Shown: positions 25,165 through 33,937 of the stretch, piece by piece
Numbering within the stretch: the stretch's first letter is position 1
Layout: each line of letters begins with the position of its first letter
From: Aromatoleum diolicum
Lineage (GTDB): Bacteria; Pseudomonadota; Gammaproteobacteria; Burkholderiales; Rhodocyclaceae
NCBI RefSeq assembly: GCF_012910955.1
Contig: NZ_WTVQ01000007.1
Coordinates: forward strand, 1 to 64,000
Length of the DNA: 64,000 nt
Direction: 5' to 3'
The notes under the pieces: generated by a model
What the model was told of the DNA's origin: nothing
Databases searched by the model: none
The model's input: only the letters and a program-made list of their open reading frames with translations
Program-made: the position numbers and the translations under genes

Positions 25165-27771
25165 TTACAGGGTCGCGAGGAAGGCGATCAGCGCCTTCTT
25201 GTCGGCGTCCGACAGGTCCTCGCCGAAGCGGTGACCCCCGTTCTCGATCACGTCCGTGCAGTTGTTGTAATGCTGGCGCAGCAACTCGCGCTGGCCACGC
25301 AGCAGGCCGGCGAATTCGGCCGGCGACGCGAGGATGTCGTCGGCGAGCTTCTGCATCTGCGTCGTCGTGTCCTTGCCGAGCCGCGTCTCGAGCTTGGCGG
25401 GATCGCGCTTGGCGAGGAAGAGATCGACGACCAGATCCTTGTGCCGCAGGCTGGTCATCGAGTTCGCCGGAATGCCCGCCGGAACACGCACCTGTCCAGA
25501 CCCGACAAGCGGCTTCTCGCTCGTGCCGTCCCAGTGGCGCGGGCCGAGGTCGAGCACCACGTCCTGGTCGGTGAGCGTCGCCTTCGGTTTCCGCGCCGCC
25601 GGGTACAGCAACTCGTGCATCGACGCGAGATACAGCCGGTAGCGCCCCTCGACGCTCGGATCGGTCTGGAAGCACTCGCTCTGCGTCGCGGCGATCTTGC
25701 CCTCGGCGTCGAGCTCGCGCGGCCGGAAGAAGTCGTTTGCGGCGTTCGCCGGCTTGCCGCACAGCTCCGGCCCGATCGCGTTGTTGTGCATGAAGGGCGC
25801 GTGGGTCCACAGGTTCAGCAGCGACACGTTGCGGTAGTAGCCGCGGCCGCCGTCGTTGGGCTCCTTGATATTGATGTCCGGCGCCCGCGCGCGCAGGGTC
25901 TCCGAGCCGTATTCCTGCCACACGTGGCCTGCCAAGTGGTTCGAGTGCAGTGCGCGGCAGCGGTTGGTGCCGACCTCGGCCGCGGGCGTTGCGACGTCGT
26001 TGCCCAGCCAGTCCGCGCGCAGGCCGTTGTCGGCCAGGGCGTAGAAATCGCGGTTCGCGAACGGCCCGCCGCTGCTTTCCGGGATGCTCGAATGGCAGCG
26101 CGCGCAGTTCGCCGCGAACACCGCCTTGCCGCGCGCCACGGCGCTGGCGCCGTGTTCCGTCTCGAGGTCCGCGATCAGCGCGTCGCGCGTGTACTCCGGC
26201 GCGGCCGCATCGGCGGCCTTGCGCACCGCATTGCGCGCGACGTGCAGGTCGGTCGCGTTCGACTCCGCGGACAGGAAGAACGCGAGGAGATCCGGCAGGC
26301 GGTCCTCGATCGCGCGGAAGTTCGGGCAGTCGCGCCGGCACTGGCCGATGTTGAACGGCGTCTGGCCGAAGCCGCGGCCCTGCGGATCGACCTGGCGCAG
26401 GTCGGTGAGGTGGTTCAGCCAGCACTGCTCGGAGCACGAGCCGATGTTGAAATACACGCGCTGGATCGCCTCGAGCGCGCCGATCGAATCCTCGCCGCCC
26501 TTCAGGATGTGATGCACGCCCGGCTTGCCGAGCGTCGTGTCGTCGCCGCGCACGCTCTTCTCCCAGCACTTGCCTTCGCGCCCTGGTTCGCACCAGCACT
26601 TCGTCTCGTCCTTCTCGGCGCCGCAGCTCGCGGACTTGCGCCACTTGGCGATTTCCTCGCCGGCGAAGATCGGCCGCTGCGCCACGTTGATCAGCGCGTT
26701 GATCGTGCCGGGATTGTTCACGCCGTCGTGCGGGATCGCCGAGGTGTCGGTGACGCCGGGCCGCGCATGCGCGAACATCTGCCATTCCAGACTGCTGTGC
26801 GGCATGCCCGAGCCGAGGATCTCCGACTTGCGGATGTACTGGTTGCCGACCAGTCCCTTGATGTTGGCCCACTGCGGATGCGCCGGGTCGGCCGGCGGAT
26901 TGAGCGGATCGAAGGCGATGTGGCAGGAGCCGCAGCTCGTGCCGATCAGGAAGGGCGGCTCGACCGACGCGTCGGCGAGCTTGGTCGCGCGTTCGTCGGA
27001 CGGCACTTTCGTCTGCTCGACCATGCGCTTGCCGAAGCCTCCCCACGTGCCGGGGCCACCGTTCACCTTCTTCCACTGCTCCGGATCGAAGCGCGGATTC
27101 GGGAACTTGCGGAATCCCAGCGCGCCGGTCGAGGTGCCGAAGCGCAGATCGCACGCGGAATGGCGCATGTCGCGGCCGTCCTTCGCATGCGGGTCGGCTA
27201 CATCGAGCGCGGCATCCTTCAGGCCGCAAGCGGGGTCCACGTAGCCGGGCTTGCCGACGTACTTCAGCAGCACGTCGTCACCCGGACACCAGTCGAAACC
27301 GTAGGTCTCGTCGCGACTCTTGGCCGGGCAGTTCGCCTCGCCGGGTGCGCAGCAGGACGGATCATTGATCAGCCCCCACGCGCGGAAGCGGTCGTCGCGC
27401 TGGTCGCTGCGCAGCACGCGGAACCAGTCCGGCAGCACGCCGACGCGCTGCTGGAAGGTGTAGGTATGGAAGCGCTCGTTGCCTGCCGTCGCCTTGAACC
27501 AGATCAGGCGCCCGACACAGGCCGACTCCGACAGCCCTTCGCGCGCGCAGGCCTCGAAGTACGGCGCGTCCTGATCCACCGACGTGCTTTCGGGCACCGG
27601 CTTGTCCGGTGCGACGACAGCCGGCAACTGAGGTGGCGACGGCGGTGGAAGCTGGGCCGAGGCGGTTGCGACAAGCGGGGAGGGCGAGATGTCCGGATCG
27701 CGGTCAGCCGAAACGAACACCATGGCGAGCAGCGCGCCGACGGCGACGCCGGCGGTGACGAGCAGTTTCAT
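25165..27771 (-). CDS. large exported di-haem cytochrome c peroxidase-like / RoxA-like protein
   Basis: 868 residues, well above the 350-700 usual for this superfamily. The signal peptide (about 1-25) shows export. Haem motifs are Cys280-Gly-Ser-Cys283-His284 and Cys556-Ala-Arg-Cys559-His560. LWTHAPFMHNNAIGPELCGKP is the equivalent of the LHNGS signature, and the tail DADKKALIAFLATL resembles the downstream paralogues. It also has many other cysteines (CCAPGEANC, KCWCEPGREGKCW, CSEQCW), which is unusual and points to several disulfides or metal sites. It is the first gene of the run behind the promoter at 27902. ATG 27771 is chosen from AGGAG 6 nt upstream and the signal peptide; an in-frame start at 27807 is less likely. 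Confidence 0.85.
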   Translation of the reverse strand: MKLLVTAGVAVGALLAMVFVSADRDPDISPSPLVATASAQLPPPSPPQLPAVVAPDKPVPESTSVDQDAPYFEACAREGLSESACVGRLIWFKATAGNERFHTYTFQQRVGVLPDWFRVLRSDQRDDRFRAWGLINDPSCCAPGEANCPAKSRDETYGFDWCPGDDVLLKYVGKPGYVDPACGLKDAALDVADPHAKDGRDMRHSACDLRFGTSTGALGFRKFPNPRFDPEQWKKVNGGPGTWGGFGKRMVEQTKVPSDERATKLADASVEPPFLIGTSCGSCHIAFDPLNPPADPAHPQWANIKGLVGNQYIRKSEILGSGMPHSSLEWQMFAHARPGVTDTSAIPHDGVNNPGTINALINVAQRPIFAGEEIAKWRKSASCGAEKDETKCWCEPGREGKCWEKSVRGDDTTLGKPGVHHILKGGEDSIGALEAIQRVYFNIGSCSEQCWLNHLTDLRQVDPQGRGFGQTPFNIGQCRRDCPNFRAIEDRLPDLLAFFLSAESNATDLHVARNAVRKAADAAAPEYTRDALIADLETEHGASAVARGKAVFAANCARCHSSIPESSGGPFANRDFYALADNGLRADWLGNDVATPAAEVGTNRCRALHSNHLAGHVWQEYGSETLRARAPDINIKEPNDGGRGYYRNVSLLNLWTHAPFMHNNAIGPELCGKPANAANDFFRPRELDAEGKIAATQSECFQTDPSVEGRYRLYLASMHELLYPAARKPKATLTDQDVVLDLGPRHWDGTSEKPLVGSGQVRVPAGIPANSMTSLRHKDLVVDLFLAKRDPAKLETRLGKDTTTQMQKLADDILASPAEFAGLLRGQRELLRQHYNNCTDVIENGGHRFGEDLSDADKKALIAFLATL

Positions 27772-27901
27772 GGTCCGCTCCTGTTGGGTTCCGGGCCGCC
27801 CGCTCAAATGACGGGGCTATGCCCGCGGCGCATATGCACTGCTGGTCGCGCGACGTCCTTCATGCGAGTCGCCGCCGCGATTTTCTTGTGGCGCTTAAGC
27901 T

Positions 27902-27930
27902 TCTATAGGCAAGCACAACCCGGAATGCAA
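27902..27930 (-). promoter_or_regulatory. sigma-70 promoter of the cytochrome / TIR-CHASE2 run
   Basis: Read on the minus strand: TTGCAT (27930-27925), a 17-bp spacer, TATAGA (27907-27902). The start of transcription would be near 27895, giving a leader of about 125 nt before the ATG at 27771. It is one of the best -35/-10 pairs in the window. Confidence 0.62.
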
Positions 27931-27936
27931 ATTCCG
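27921..27936. promoter_or_regulatory. 16-bp palindromic operator candidate over the -35 box
   Basis: CGGAAT-GCAA-ATTCCG is a perfect inverted repeat (6-bp arms, 4-bp centre) that covers the -35 box of the minus-strand promoter. A dimeric regulator bound here would block RNA polymerase. No dedicated regulator gene lies next to it. Confidence 0.5.
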
Positions 27937-27988
27937 ATACACGTTGTGAATTTGCCGGAGAGCCGTCAGGGAGGGGGCGCTGCGCCGA

Positions 27989-28768
27989 TCAGCGCCTCAG
28001 GCGGTAGGCGAGCAGACCCAGCCACTCGTGGGTCGCGTACCAGCCGGCATAGGCGGAGGTGGCGCCCGGCAAGGCGCTCAAGACCTGATCGCTCGCATCG
28101 AGCCCGCCCAGCCAGGCCGTCGGGGCGGGGATCACCTGCAGGCCCTGCGCCTCGAATTCGGCCTGTGCTCGCGGCATGTGCACCGCGTGCGTCACCAGCA
28201 GAACACGTTGCACCCCGGCGGCACGCAGCGGAATCGCCGAAAACTGTGCATTCTGCCGCGTGTCGAGCGAAGCGTTTTCGACCCAGCGGACCGCAACGCC
28301 GAAGTCCTCCTCCAGCGCGACCTTCATCAGCTCGGCTTCCGCCTGTTCGCCGGTCGGCGCACCGCCGCTGACCAGCACCGGCAGGCCCGTGCCGCGCGCC
28401 AGTCGCGCACCGTAGCGCAGGCGTTCGAGGGCCAGGCGGTTCACCGTCTCGCCGCCGTATTCCGGAGCGTAGCGCCGCTTGCCCGCGCCGAGAATCACGA
28501 TCGCCTGGGCCGCGCGGATCGCATCGGCGCCGGCGACCGGCGCCGTTTCGAGATCGCGCAGCACCCAGCCGACGCTGGACGGCGTTGCCAGCAACAGCGC
28601 CAGCAGCAGACCCAGCCAGGCTAGCGCGAGTCCGCTGCGCCGCCGGCGCTTCAACAGCAGCAGGCCGAACGCGATCAGCAGCAGCGGCGCAAGCGGCGGC
28701 AGCAGCACGATGGAGGTCAACTTTTTCAGCCAGAACAGTACGAGTGCGGAATCCAAAGCCATCTTCAT
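27989..28768 (-). CDS. YdcF/ElyC family membrane protein (DUF218)
   Basis: 259 residues. Two N-terminal membrane helices (about 12-60) precede a DUF218 domain with AIVILGAGKRR at its start, GLPVLVSGGAP and ENASLDTRQNAQFSAIPLR, the family signatures of the ElyC/SanA/YdcF group. E. coli ElyC influences undecaprenyl-phosphate-dependent envelope synthesis, and similar envelope roles are likely but not shown. ATG 28768 (MKMALDS) is preferred to a TTG at 28780; no strong ribosome-binding site is seen for either. The gene before it on this strand is none; it is divergent from the DUF2802 gene. Confidence 0.88.
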   Translation of the reverse strand: MKMALDSALVLFWLKKLTSIVLLPPLAPLLLIAFGLLLLKRRRRSGLALAWLGLLLALLLATPSSVGWVLRDLETAPVAGADAIRAAQAIVILGAGKRRYAPEYGGETVNRLALERLRYGARLARGTGLPVLVSGGAPTGEQAEAELMKVALEEDFGVAVRWVENASLDTRQNAQFSAIPLRAAGVQRVLLVTHAVHMPRAQAEFEAQGLQVIPAPTAWLGGLDASDQVLSALPGATSAYAGWYATHEWLGLLAYRLRR

Positions 28769-28953
28769 TGTCGGGATCAAGGGGCGCCAGTATTATCCTC
28801 GACTATTCCATCGCCGCGGCCCGTCCGGGTTGCCTTCGCCATGCAAGACCATCGTTCCGGCAGCTCCGGTCACGGACTGCACTGTTCCCGCACTTTCCGC
28901 CACCCGGCGCCGCCGGCCTTGTCCGCGCGTGGCGTGCACGGGGCGAGCTAGAC

Positions 28954-29532
28954 ATGGGCTTGCGCGAAGTCATCCTGCTTGCCATTGCCGTGCTCGCGGT
29001 CTATGTCGGCTATCAGCTCTATCGGGTTTCGCGGGGCGGTGCCGACAAGGTCCCGACCACGCCTGCCACCGACGTGCCGGACAAGGCGTCCGCGCCGCTG
29101 TCCAGCACCGCAGTGTCGGCCGAGGACGCGGAGGGCGATGATGACGAGTTGTTTCTGTTCGAGCGGCCGAGCCCGCCACACAGCGAAACGCCGCCCGCTG
29201 GCGACGCTGCGTCGCGCCCCGAAAGCTTTCAGCTGGAGCTCGAAGTCCGCCAGCTGCGCCGCGATGTCGCCCAGCAGCAGACCGAACTCGCCGACCTGCG
29301 CCGCCTGCTCGATGAACTCGGCGCCACCGTGCGCTTGCAGAAGGAACAGGTCGATGCCAGCCTCGCGAGCCACGGGGCGTCGCCGGAATACAACGAGGCA
29401 TTGGTATTCGCGAAGCGCGGGCTGGATGTCGAAGCGATCGCCGAACGTTGCGGCATAACCGTCGCCGAAGCTGCGCTCGTACAGTCGCTCGCGCGCAGCC
29501 AGGCCGGCGAATCCGGTAGCCAGCATGAGTGA
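28954..29532 (+). CDS. DUF2802 domain protein
   Basis: 192 residues. A single N-terminal membrane helix (VILLAIAVLAVYVGYQLY) is followed by an acidic, proline-containing linker, then a coiled coil around residues 90-130 (LELEVRQLRRDVAQQQTELADLRRLL, given here as a description of heptad spacing) and a C-terminal helix-turn-helix-like segment, AKRGLDVEAIAERCGITVAEAALVQ, typical of DUF2802. The function of the family is unknown; homologues often sit near flagellar or chemotaxis genes, which fits fliW 800 bp downstream. The stop overlaps the SPOR-protein start by 8 bp, implying coupled expression. Confidence 0.8.
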   Translation: MGLREVILLAIAVLAVYVGYQLYRVSRGGADKVPTTPATDVPDKASAPLSSTAVSAEDAEGDDDELFLFERPSPPHSETPPAGDAASRPESFQLELEVRQLRRDVAQQQTELADLRRLLDELGATVRLQKEQVDASLASHGASPEYNEALVFAKRGLDVEAIAERCGITVAEAALVQSLARSQAGESGSQHE

Positions 29533-30253
29533 ACGCGTTCCGGCGCGCGACAATTCCGTTGATTCCAGTCCCGATAGCCTGCGCAAGGCCGCACTGCAGC
29601 GCGCTGGCTTCGCGACGATCGCATTGCTGCTGCTGCTGGCGGCGGCACTGTGGCTGCCCGATACCGACGAGGTGACGCAGCCGCCGTCCGTGCCGGTTGC
29701 GGTGAGCCCCCAGGACGACTCGCAGGCAGCCGTCGAGGCGAGCCCCCCCGCAACGCTGTCGCTACCCGCGTCAGACCCGGTCGCGCCTCAGGCGGAGGCC
29801 GCTGCGGCTCCGCCGGATCCGCCCATGCTCACGTGGGTGCCGGGCGGCACCGTGTCCTCCGTATCGCCTGCCACGGCGCAGCCCGCTCCGGCGACAACTG
29901 AACCGACTGAACCGGCGACGACGGCACAGGTGCCGGCACCGGACGTCCCCGGCAATCCGGCTACCGTGACATCGTCCATCGCGCCCGCGCCGGCCGCCGA
30001 ACCGTCCGTGCCGAAGCTCCCCGCGAGCCCGCCGCCCGGCCCCGGTTACCTCGTGCAGCTCGGCGTCTTTCTCGACACCGAAAATGCCGAAGGCCTGCGC
30101 CGCGAACTGGCCCGCAAGGGCTATCCCGCGCATCTGCAGAGTCGTGTCGTGCTCGGCCCTTTTCCGGATCGTCAGGCGGCGCTGGCCGCACAGGAAAAAG
30201 TTCGCCGCGAACGCAAGCTCGATGGCATTATCCTGCAACCACGCAAGCCCTGA
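29525..30253 (+). CDS. SPOR-domain protein
   Basis: 242 residues. One membrane helix (about 30-47, IALLLLLAAALWLP) anchors a long proline/alanine/threonine-rich periplasmic linker (about 50-170). The C-terminal SPOR domain starts at GPGYLVQLGVFLDTENAEGL and ends near the C-terminus with the usual GPFPDRQAALAAQEKVR segment. SPOR domains bind denuded peptidoglycan at division septa, so it probably localises to the septum. It overlaps the preceding DUF2802 gene by 8 bp and precedes fliW by 74 bp. Confidence 0.85.
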   Translation: MSERVPARDNSVDSSPDSLRKAALQRAGFATIALLLLLAAALWLPDTDEVTQPPSVPVAVSPQDDSQAAVEASPPATLSLPASDPVAPQAEAAAAPPDPPMLTWVPGGTVSSVSPATAQPAPATTEPTEPATTAQVPAPDVPGNPATVTSSIAPAPAAEPSVPKLPASPPPGPGYLVQLGVFLDTENAEGLRRELARKGYPAHLQSRVVLGPFPDRQAALAAQEKVRRERKLDGIILQPRKP

Positions 30254-30327
30254 CGGCAGACGCCGCAGCGTTCACATGACCATCACGCGTGCGTGCGGCG
30301 ACACAAACTGAACCAGAGGAGAGACTC

Positions 30328-30765
30328 ATGAAAATTGAAAGTCAGGTGTTTGGTACCGTTGAGGTCCCGGAAGACAAGGTCATCGATTTTCCCGCCGGCC
30401 TGCCTGGTTTCGAGCATTGCAAGCGTTTCGCCCTGGCGCACGAGGAAGGCTCGTCGGCATCGCTGTTTCTGATGCAGAGCGTGGAGGATTCCGACGCAGT
30501 GTTCTCGATCACCGCGCCGGACAGCCTTGGCGTCAATTACGAGTTCAGCCTGAGCGACGAGGAAGCCGAAATGCTCAAGCTGGCGAATCCGGCCGATGCG
30601 TTCGTTGCGGTCATCGTGCGCAAGGGCGACGGCGCAGACCCCGCCAGCGCGGGCCTGAGGGCGAACTTCATGGCGCCGCTGGTCATCAATGTGTCGGCCC
30701 GCCGTGGCCTGCAGAAAATCATCAACAAGCTCGGTTGCGACGTCACCTTGCGCGCCGAGGGCTGA
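30328..30765 (+). CDS. fliW: flagellar assembly factor FliW
   Basis: 145 residues, the normal FliW length. [19 protein letters not shown] and [14 protein letters not shown] form the family N-terminal signature, and [18 protein letters not shown] is the conserved C-terminal strand. In known systems FliW binds the translational repressor CsrA and flagellin, so that free flagellin frees CsrA and lowers its own translation. No csrA, flagellin or other flagellar gene occurs in this window, so it acts at a distance. AGAGGAGAG just before ATG 30328 fixes the start; the 13 upstream in-frame residues do not belong to the family. Confidence 0.92.
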   Translation: MKIESQVFGTVEVPEDKVIDFPAGLPGFEHCKRFALAHEEGSSASLFLMQSVEDSDAVFSITAPDSLGVNYEFSLSDEEAEMLKLANPADAFVAVIVRKGDGADPASAGLRANFMAPLVINVSARRGLQKIINKLGCDVTLRAEG

Positions 30766-30886
30766 ATGCCCGGCTGAGCATCACGCTGTCCGGGGCAGCG
30801 CTCGCCGCCTGCCGCCGGGCAGGGATCCCGAGCCCCGGCGGCCCCGGCCGGTGTGCCAGTCGCCCCCTGCAATGAGGAAATCCGCA

Positions 30887-31267
30887 ATGAGCCGCAGCAT
30901 CATCTCCACCCCCAAAGCCCCTGCCGCCATCGGCACCTACTCGCAGGCCGTCAAGGTCGGCAACACCGTGTATTGCTCGGGCCAGATCGGACTCGACCCG
31001 GCCACCATGCAGATGGTCGAAGGTTTCGAAGCCCAGACCGTACGCGTGTTCGAGAACCTCAAGGCGGTTGCCGAAGCCGCTGGCGGTTCGCTCGCCGATG
31101 CAGTCAAGCTGACGATCTACCTGACCGATCTGGCGAATTTCGCCAAGGTCAATGAAGTGATGGCGCGCTACTTCGCCGAGCCCTTCCCGGCGCGTGCCGC
31201 GGTGGGCGTCAAGGAACTGCCCAAGGGCGGGGTGGTCGAGGCCGACGCCATCCTGTTGCTTGGCTGA
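30887..31267 (+). CDS. ridA: RidA family reactive-intermediate deaminase
   Basis: 126 residues of the Rid/YjgF family, which hydrolyses reactive enamine/imine intermediates released by PLP enzymes. Landmarks are [28 protein letters not shown] (positions 11-38, described by its Tyr, Cys and Gly residues), Arg in [15 protein letters not shown], which binds the substrate carboxylate, and the terminal Glu in VVEADAILL. All active-site residues are visible. GAGGAAA lies about 6 nt before the ATG. The stop is embedded in the proposed start of recG, which suggests translational coupling. Confidence 0.94.
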   Translation: MSRSIISTPKAPAAIGTYSQAVKVGNTVYCSGQIGLDPATMQMVEGFEAQTVRVFENLKAVAEAAGGSLADAVKLTIYLTDLANFAKVNEVMARYFAEPFPARAAVGVKELPKGGVVEADAILLLG

Positions 31268-33305
31268 GGCGCAAGGCTGGGCCGGCGTCGGCCCGCAACT
31301 CGCAGGCCGGCTGGCGAAGCTCGACATTCGCCGGCCGCAGGATCTCGTCCTGCACCTGCCGCTGCGCTACGAGGACGAAACCCGGCTGACCCCGATCGGC
31401 ACCGCGCGTGCGGGGGCCGCCGTGCAGGTCGAAGGCGAGGTGGTCTCGTGCGAGGTCACGCTGCGCCCGCGGCGCCAGTTGGTGGCGCGGATTCAGGATG
31501 CCTCCGGCACGCTGGTGGCGCGCTGGCTCAACTTCTACCCTTCGCTGCAGAAGCAGCTCGAAACCGGGCGACGCGTGCGTCTGTTCGGCGAAGTGCGCGG
31601 CGGTTTCTTCGGCGACGAGATGGTGCACCCGCGCGTGCACCCGGTGGAGGCCGGTGAGCCCTTGCCGCAGGCGCTGACGCCCGTCTATCCGACCACTGCC
31701 GGGCTCGCGCAATCGGCCCTGCGCAAGCTCATCGGGCGAGCGCTGTACAGCGTGCCGCCGGATGAATTGCTGCCCGCGGCACTGCTTGGCGGGCTGGATC
31801 TGCCCAGCTTCGCCGACGCGCTGCGCACCCTGCACCAGCCGCCGCCGGACGTCGACCCGTACGCGCTGGAGGATCGCGAACATCCGGCCTGGCAGCGCAT
31901 CAAGTTCGAGGAGCTGCTGGTCCAGCAACTGTCGCTGCGCCGCGCCTACAATGCCCGCCGCACGCGACACGCCCCGTCGCTGCGCGACCGCGGCGGGCTC
32001 ACGGCGGCGCTACGGGCGCAACTGCCGTTCGCGCTTACCGGCGCACAGGCGCGCGCAGTCGCCGCCATCGCTCGCGACCTCGCCACGCCGCACCCGATGC
32101 AGCGCCTGCTGCAGGGCGACGTCGGCAGCGGCAAAACCATCGTCGCTGCATTGGCGATGCTGCAGGCGGCCGAAAATGGCTACCAGTCGGTGCTGATGGC
32201 ACCGACCGAAATCCTCGCCGAACAGCACTGGAAGAAGCTTGCGTCGTGGCTCGAGCCGCTGGGCATCGGCATTGCGTGGTTGTCGGGCAGTCGCAAGAAG
32301 CGCGAACGCGAGGCTGAACTCGCACGGCTCGCGAGCGGCGAAGTGCTGCTCGCAGTCGGCACCCATGCGCTGATCGAGGATCCGGTCACGCTGCCGCGCC
32401 TGGGGCTCGCGATCGTCGACGAGCAGCACCGCTTCGGCGTCCGCCAGCGCCTCGCGCTGCGCGAGAAGGGCGCCAACGCGCTGCACCCGCACATGCTGAT
32501 GATGTCGGCGACACCCATTCCGCGCACGCTGGCGATGAGCTACTACGCCGACCTCGACGTCACCGTGCTTGACGAGCTGCCGCCCGGCCGTACGCCCATC
32601 CTCACCAAACTCGTCACCGAGTCCCGTCGCGAACAGGTGGTAGCGCGCGTGCGCGATGCCTGCCTCGGCGGTGCCCAGGCCTACTGGGTGTGCCCGCTGA
32701 TCGAGGAATCCGAGGCCCTGCAGCTCAAGACCGCGCAGGAGACCTTCGACACCCTCAGTGCGGCATTGCCGGAACTGAAGGTCGGGCTGGTGCACGGGCG
32801 CCTCAAGGCCGACGAGAAGTCCGCGACGATGGCGGCCTTCTCGGCCGGCGAACTGCAGTTGCTGGTCGCCACCACAGTCATCGAGGTCGGCGTCGACGTG
32901 CCCAACGCCAGCCTGATGGTGATCGAACATGCCGAGCGCTTCGGCCTCGCACAGCTGCACCAGTTGCGCGGCCGCGTCGGGCGCGGTACCGCCGAATCCG
33001 CATGCATCCTGATCTACGCCCACCCTTTGTCGGAGAACGGTCGTGCGCGGCTGAAGGTGATCTACGAGCACAGCGACGGCTTCGCGATCGCCCGCGAGGA
33101 CCTGCGCATCCGTGGTCCCGGCGAATTCGTCGGCGCGCGCCAGAGCGGGCTGCCGCTGCTGCGTTACGCCGATCTCGAAGGCGACGCGGACCTGCTCGAA
33201 CCGGCCCGCGCGCTCGCCGAACGTTTGCTGCGCGAGTCGCCCGACACGGCGACGCGCCTGATGGAACGCTGGCTCGGCGGGCGCGAGGGGCTGCTGCGCG
33301 CGTGA
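31260..33305 (+). CDS. recG: ATP-dependent DNA helicase RecG
   Basis: 681 residues from a TTG start (E. coli RecG, 693). It has the N-terminal wedge OB-fold (about 60-150), then superfamily-2 helicase motifs: Walker [12 protein letters not shown], motif II DEQH in [23 protein letters not shown] as motif III, and the TRG-like C-terminal half ([26 protein letters not shown]). RecG remodels stalled forks and Holliday junctions. No ATG or GTG lies near the expected N-terminus; TTG 31260 overlaps the ridA stop (TTGGCTGA) and gives [18 protein letters not shown], which aligns with the start of RecG proteins. An ATG at 31194 inside ridA would add unrelated sequence. Confidence 0.93.
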   Translation: MAEAQGWAGVGPQLAGRLAKLDIRRPQDLVLHLPLRYEDETRLTPIGTARAGAAVQVEGEVVSCEVTLRPRRQLVARIQDASGTLVARWLNFYPSLQKQLETGRRVRLFGEVRGGFFGDEMVHPRVHPVEAGEPLPQALTPVYPTTAGLAQSALRKLIGRALYSVPPDELLPAALLGGLDLPSFADALRTLHQPPPDVDPYALEDREHPAWQRIKFEELLVQQLSLRRAYNARRTRHAPSLRDRGGLTAALRAQLPFALTGAQARAVAAIARDLATPHPMQRLLQGDVGSGKTIVAALAMLQAAENGYQSVLMAPTEILAEQHWKKLASWLEPLGIGIAWLSGSRKKREREAELARLASGEVLLAVGTHALIEDPVTLPRLGLAIVDEQHRFGVRQRLALREKGANALHPHMLMMSATPIPRTLAMSYYADLDVTVLDELPPGRTPILTKLVTESRREQVVARVRDACLGGAQAYWVCPLIEESEALQLKTAQETFDTLSAALPELKVGLVHGRLKADEKSATMAAFSAGELQLLVATTVIEVGVDVPNASLMVIEHAERFGLAQLHQLRGRVGRGTAESACILIYAHPLSENGRARLKVIYEHSDGFAIAREDLRIRGPGEFVGARQSGLPLLRYADLEGDADLLEPARALAERLLRESPDTATRLMERWLGGREGLLRA

Positions 33306-33379
33306 GTCGCAGGCCCGGCCCGACTTGGGTGTGCCGTGTCTTGCCGGTATGATGCCCGACGTTCCAAAGCTTCCGTCCC

Positions 33380-33937
33380 ATGCGCACCCGTCCTCATCGC
33401 GAAACCTGGCTGAAGCGCCCGCCGCGCGCGACCACTCCGCCGCGGCTGCGCCCCTGGCTCACCGATCCCGCCTCACTCACCGCGCGCATCCGCATGCGCT
33501 GCGGAACGTTCTCGGTGCAGGTGCTGTGCCAGCGCCTTGCCGTTCCGCATCGCGACGAAGCCGCACTGCTTGGCCTGCGGCACGGCGAACTTGCGTGGCT
33601 GCGCGAAGTGCTGCTGATCGCCGATGCTTGCCCGGTGGTGTTCGCCCGCTCGATATTGCCGCGGCGCAACGTGCGTGGCGCGTGGAACCTGTTCCATGGC
33701 ATCGGTGCCCGCCCGCTCGGCGCCGCGCTGTTCGCCGACCCGCGCATCAGCCGCTGCGCGCTGGCCTGTGCCTGTCTCGACCGTCGCGACGCGCGCTATC
33801 ATCGTGCCGCGGCCGCCACCGCGCCGTTGCCCCTGCCGCCCGGCGTGTGGGCGCGGCGCTCGCTGTTCCGCCTGCGCGGCCGGGCGCTGCTGGTCAGCGA
33901 GACCTTCCTGCCCACGATTCTGGAGTTACCCGAATGA
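33380..33937 (+). CDS. ubiC: chorismate pyruvate-lyase UbiC
   Basis: 185 residues, converting chorismate to 4-hydroxybenzoate and pyruvate, the first committed step of ubiquinone synthesis. The family pattern is visible: [13 protein letters not shown] near the N-terminus, the active-site [20 protein letters not shown] and [17 protein letters not shown], and the terminal [11 protein letters not shown] with the conserved glutamate. Cytoplasmic. It overlaps ubiA by ATGA at 33934, a classical ubiCA operon. It lies 74 bp after recG. Confidence 0.93.
   Translation: MRTRPHRETWLKRPPRATTPPRLRPWLTDPASLTARIRMRCGTFSVQVLCQRLAVPHRDEAALLGLRHGELAWLREVLLIADACPVVFARSILPRRNVRGAWNLFHGIGARPLGAALFADPRISRCALACACLDRRDARYHRAAAATAPLPLPPGVWARRSLFRLRGRALLVSETFLPTILELPE

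Noticed and set aside
24226-28371. A 1381-codon open frame on the plus strand opposite the cytochrome genes
   Set aside because: It is the antisense of genes with haem motifs, signal peptides and ribosome-binding sites; its translation is low-complexity Arg/Ala/Val-rich sequence with no motif. Long antisense frames are expected in GC-rich DNA.
33325-33933. In-frame upstream extension of ubiA that would suggest a UbiC-UbiA fusion
   Set aside because: UbiC is encoded in a different frame over the same DNA; the extension is not UbiC sequence, so there are two overlapping genes and no fusion or frameshift.
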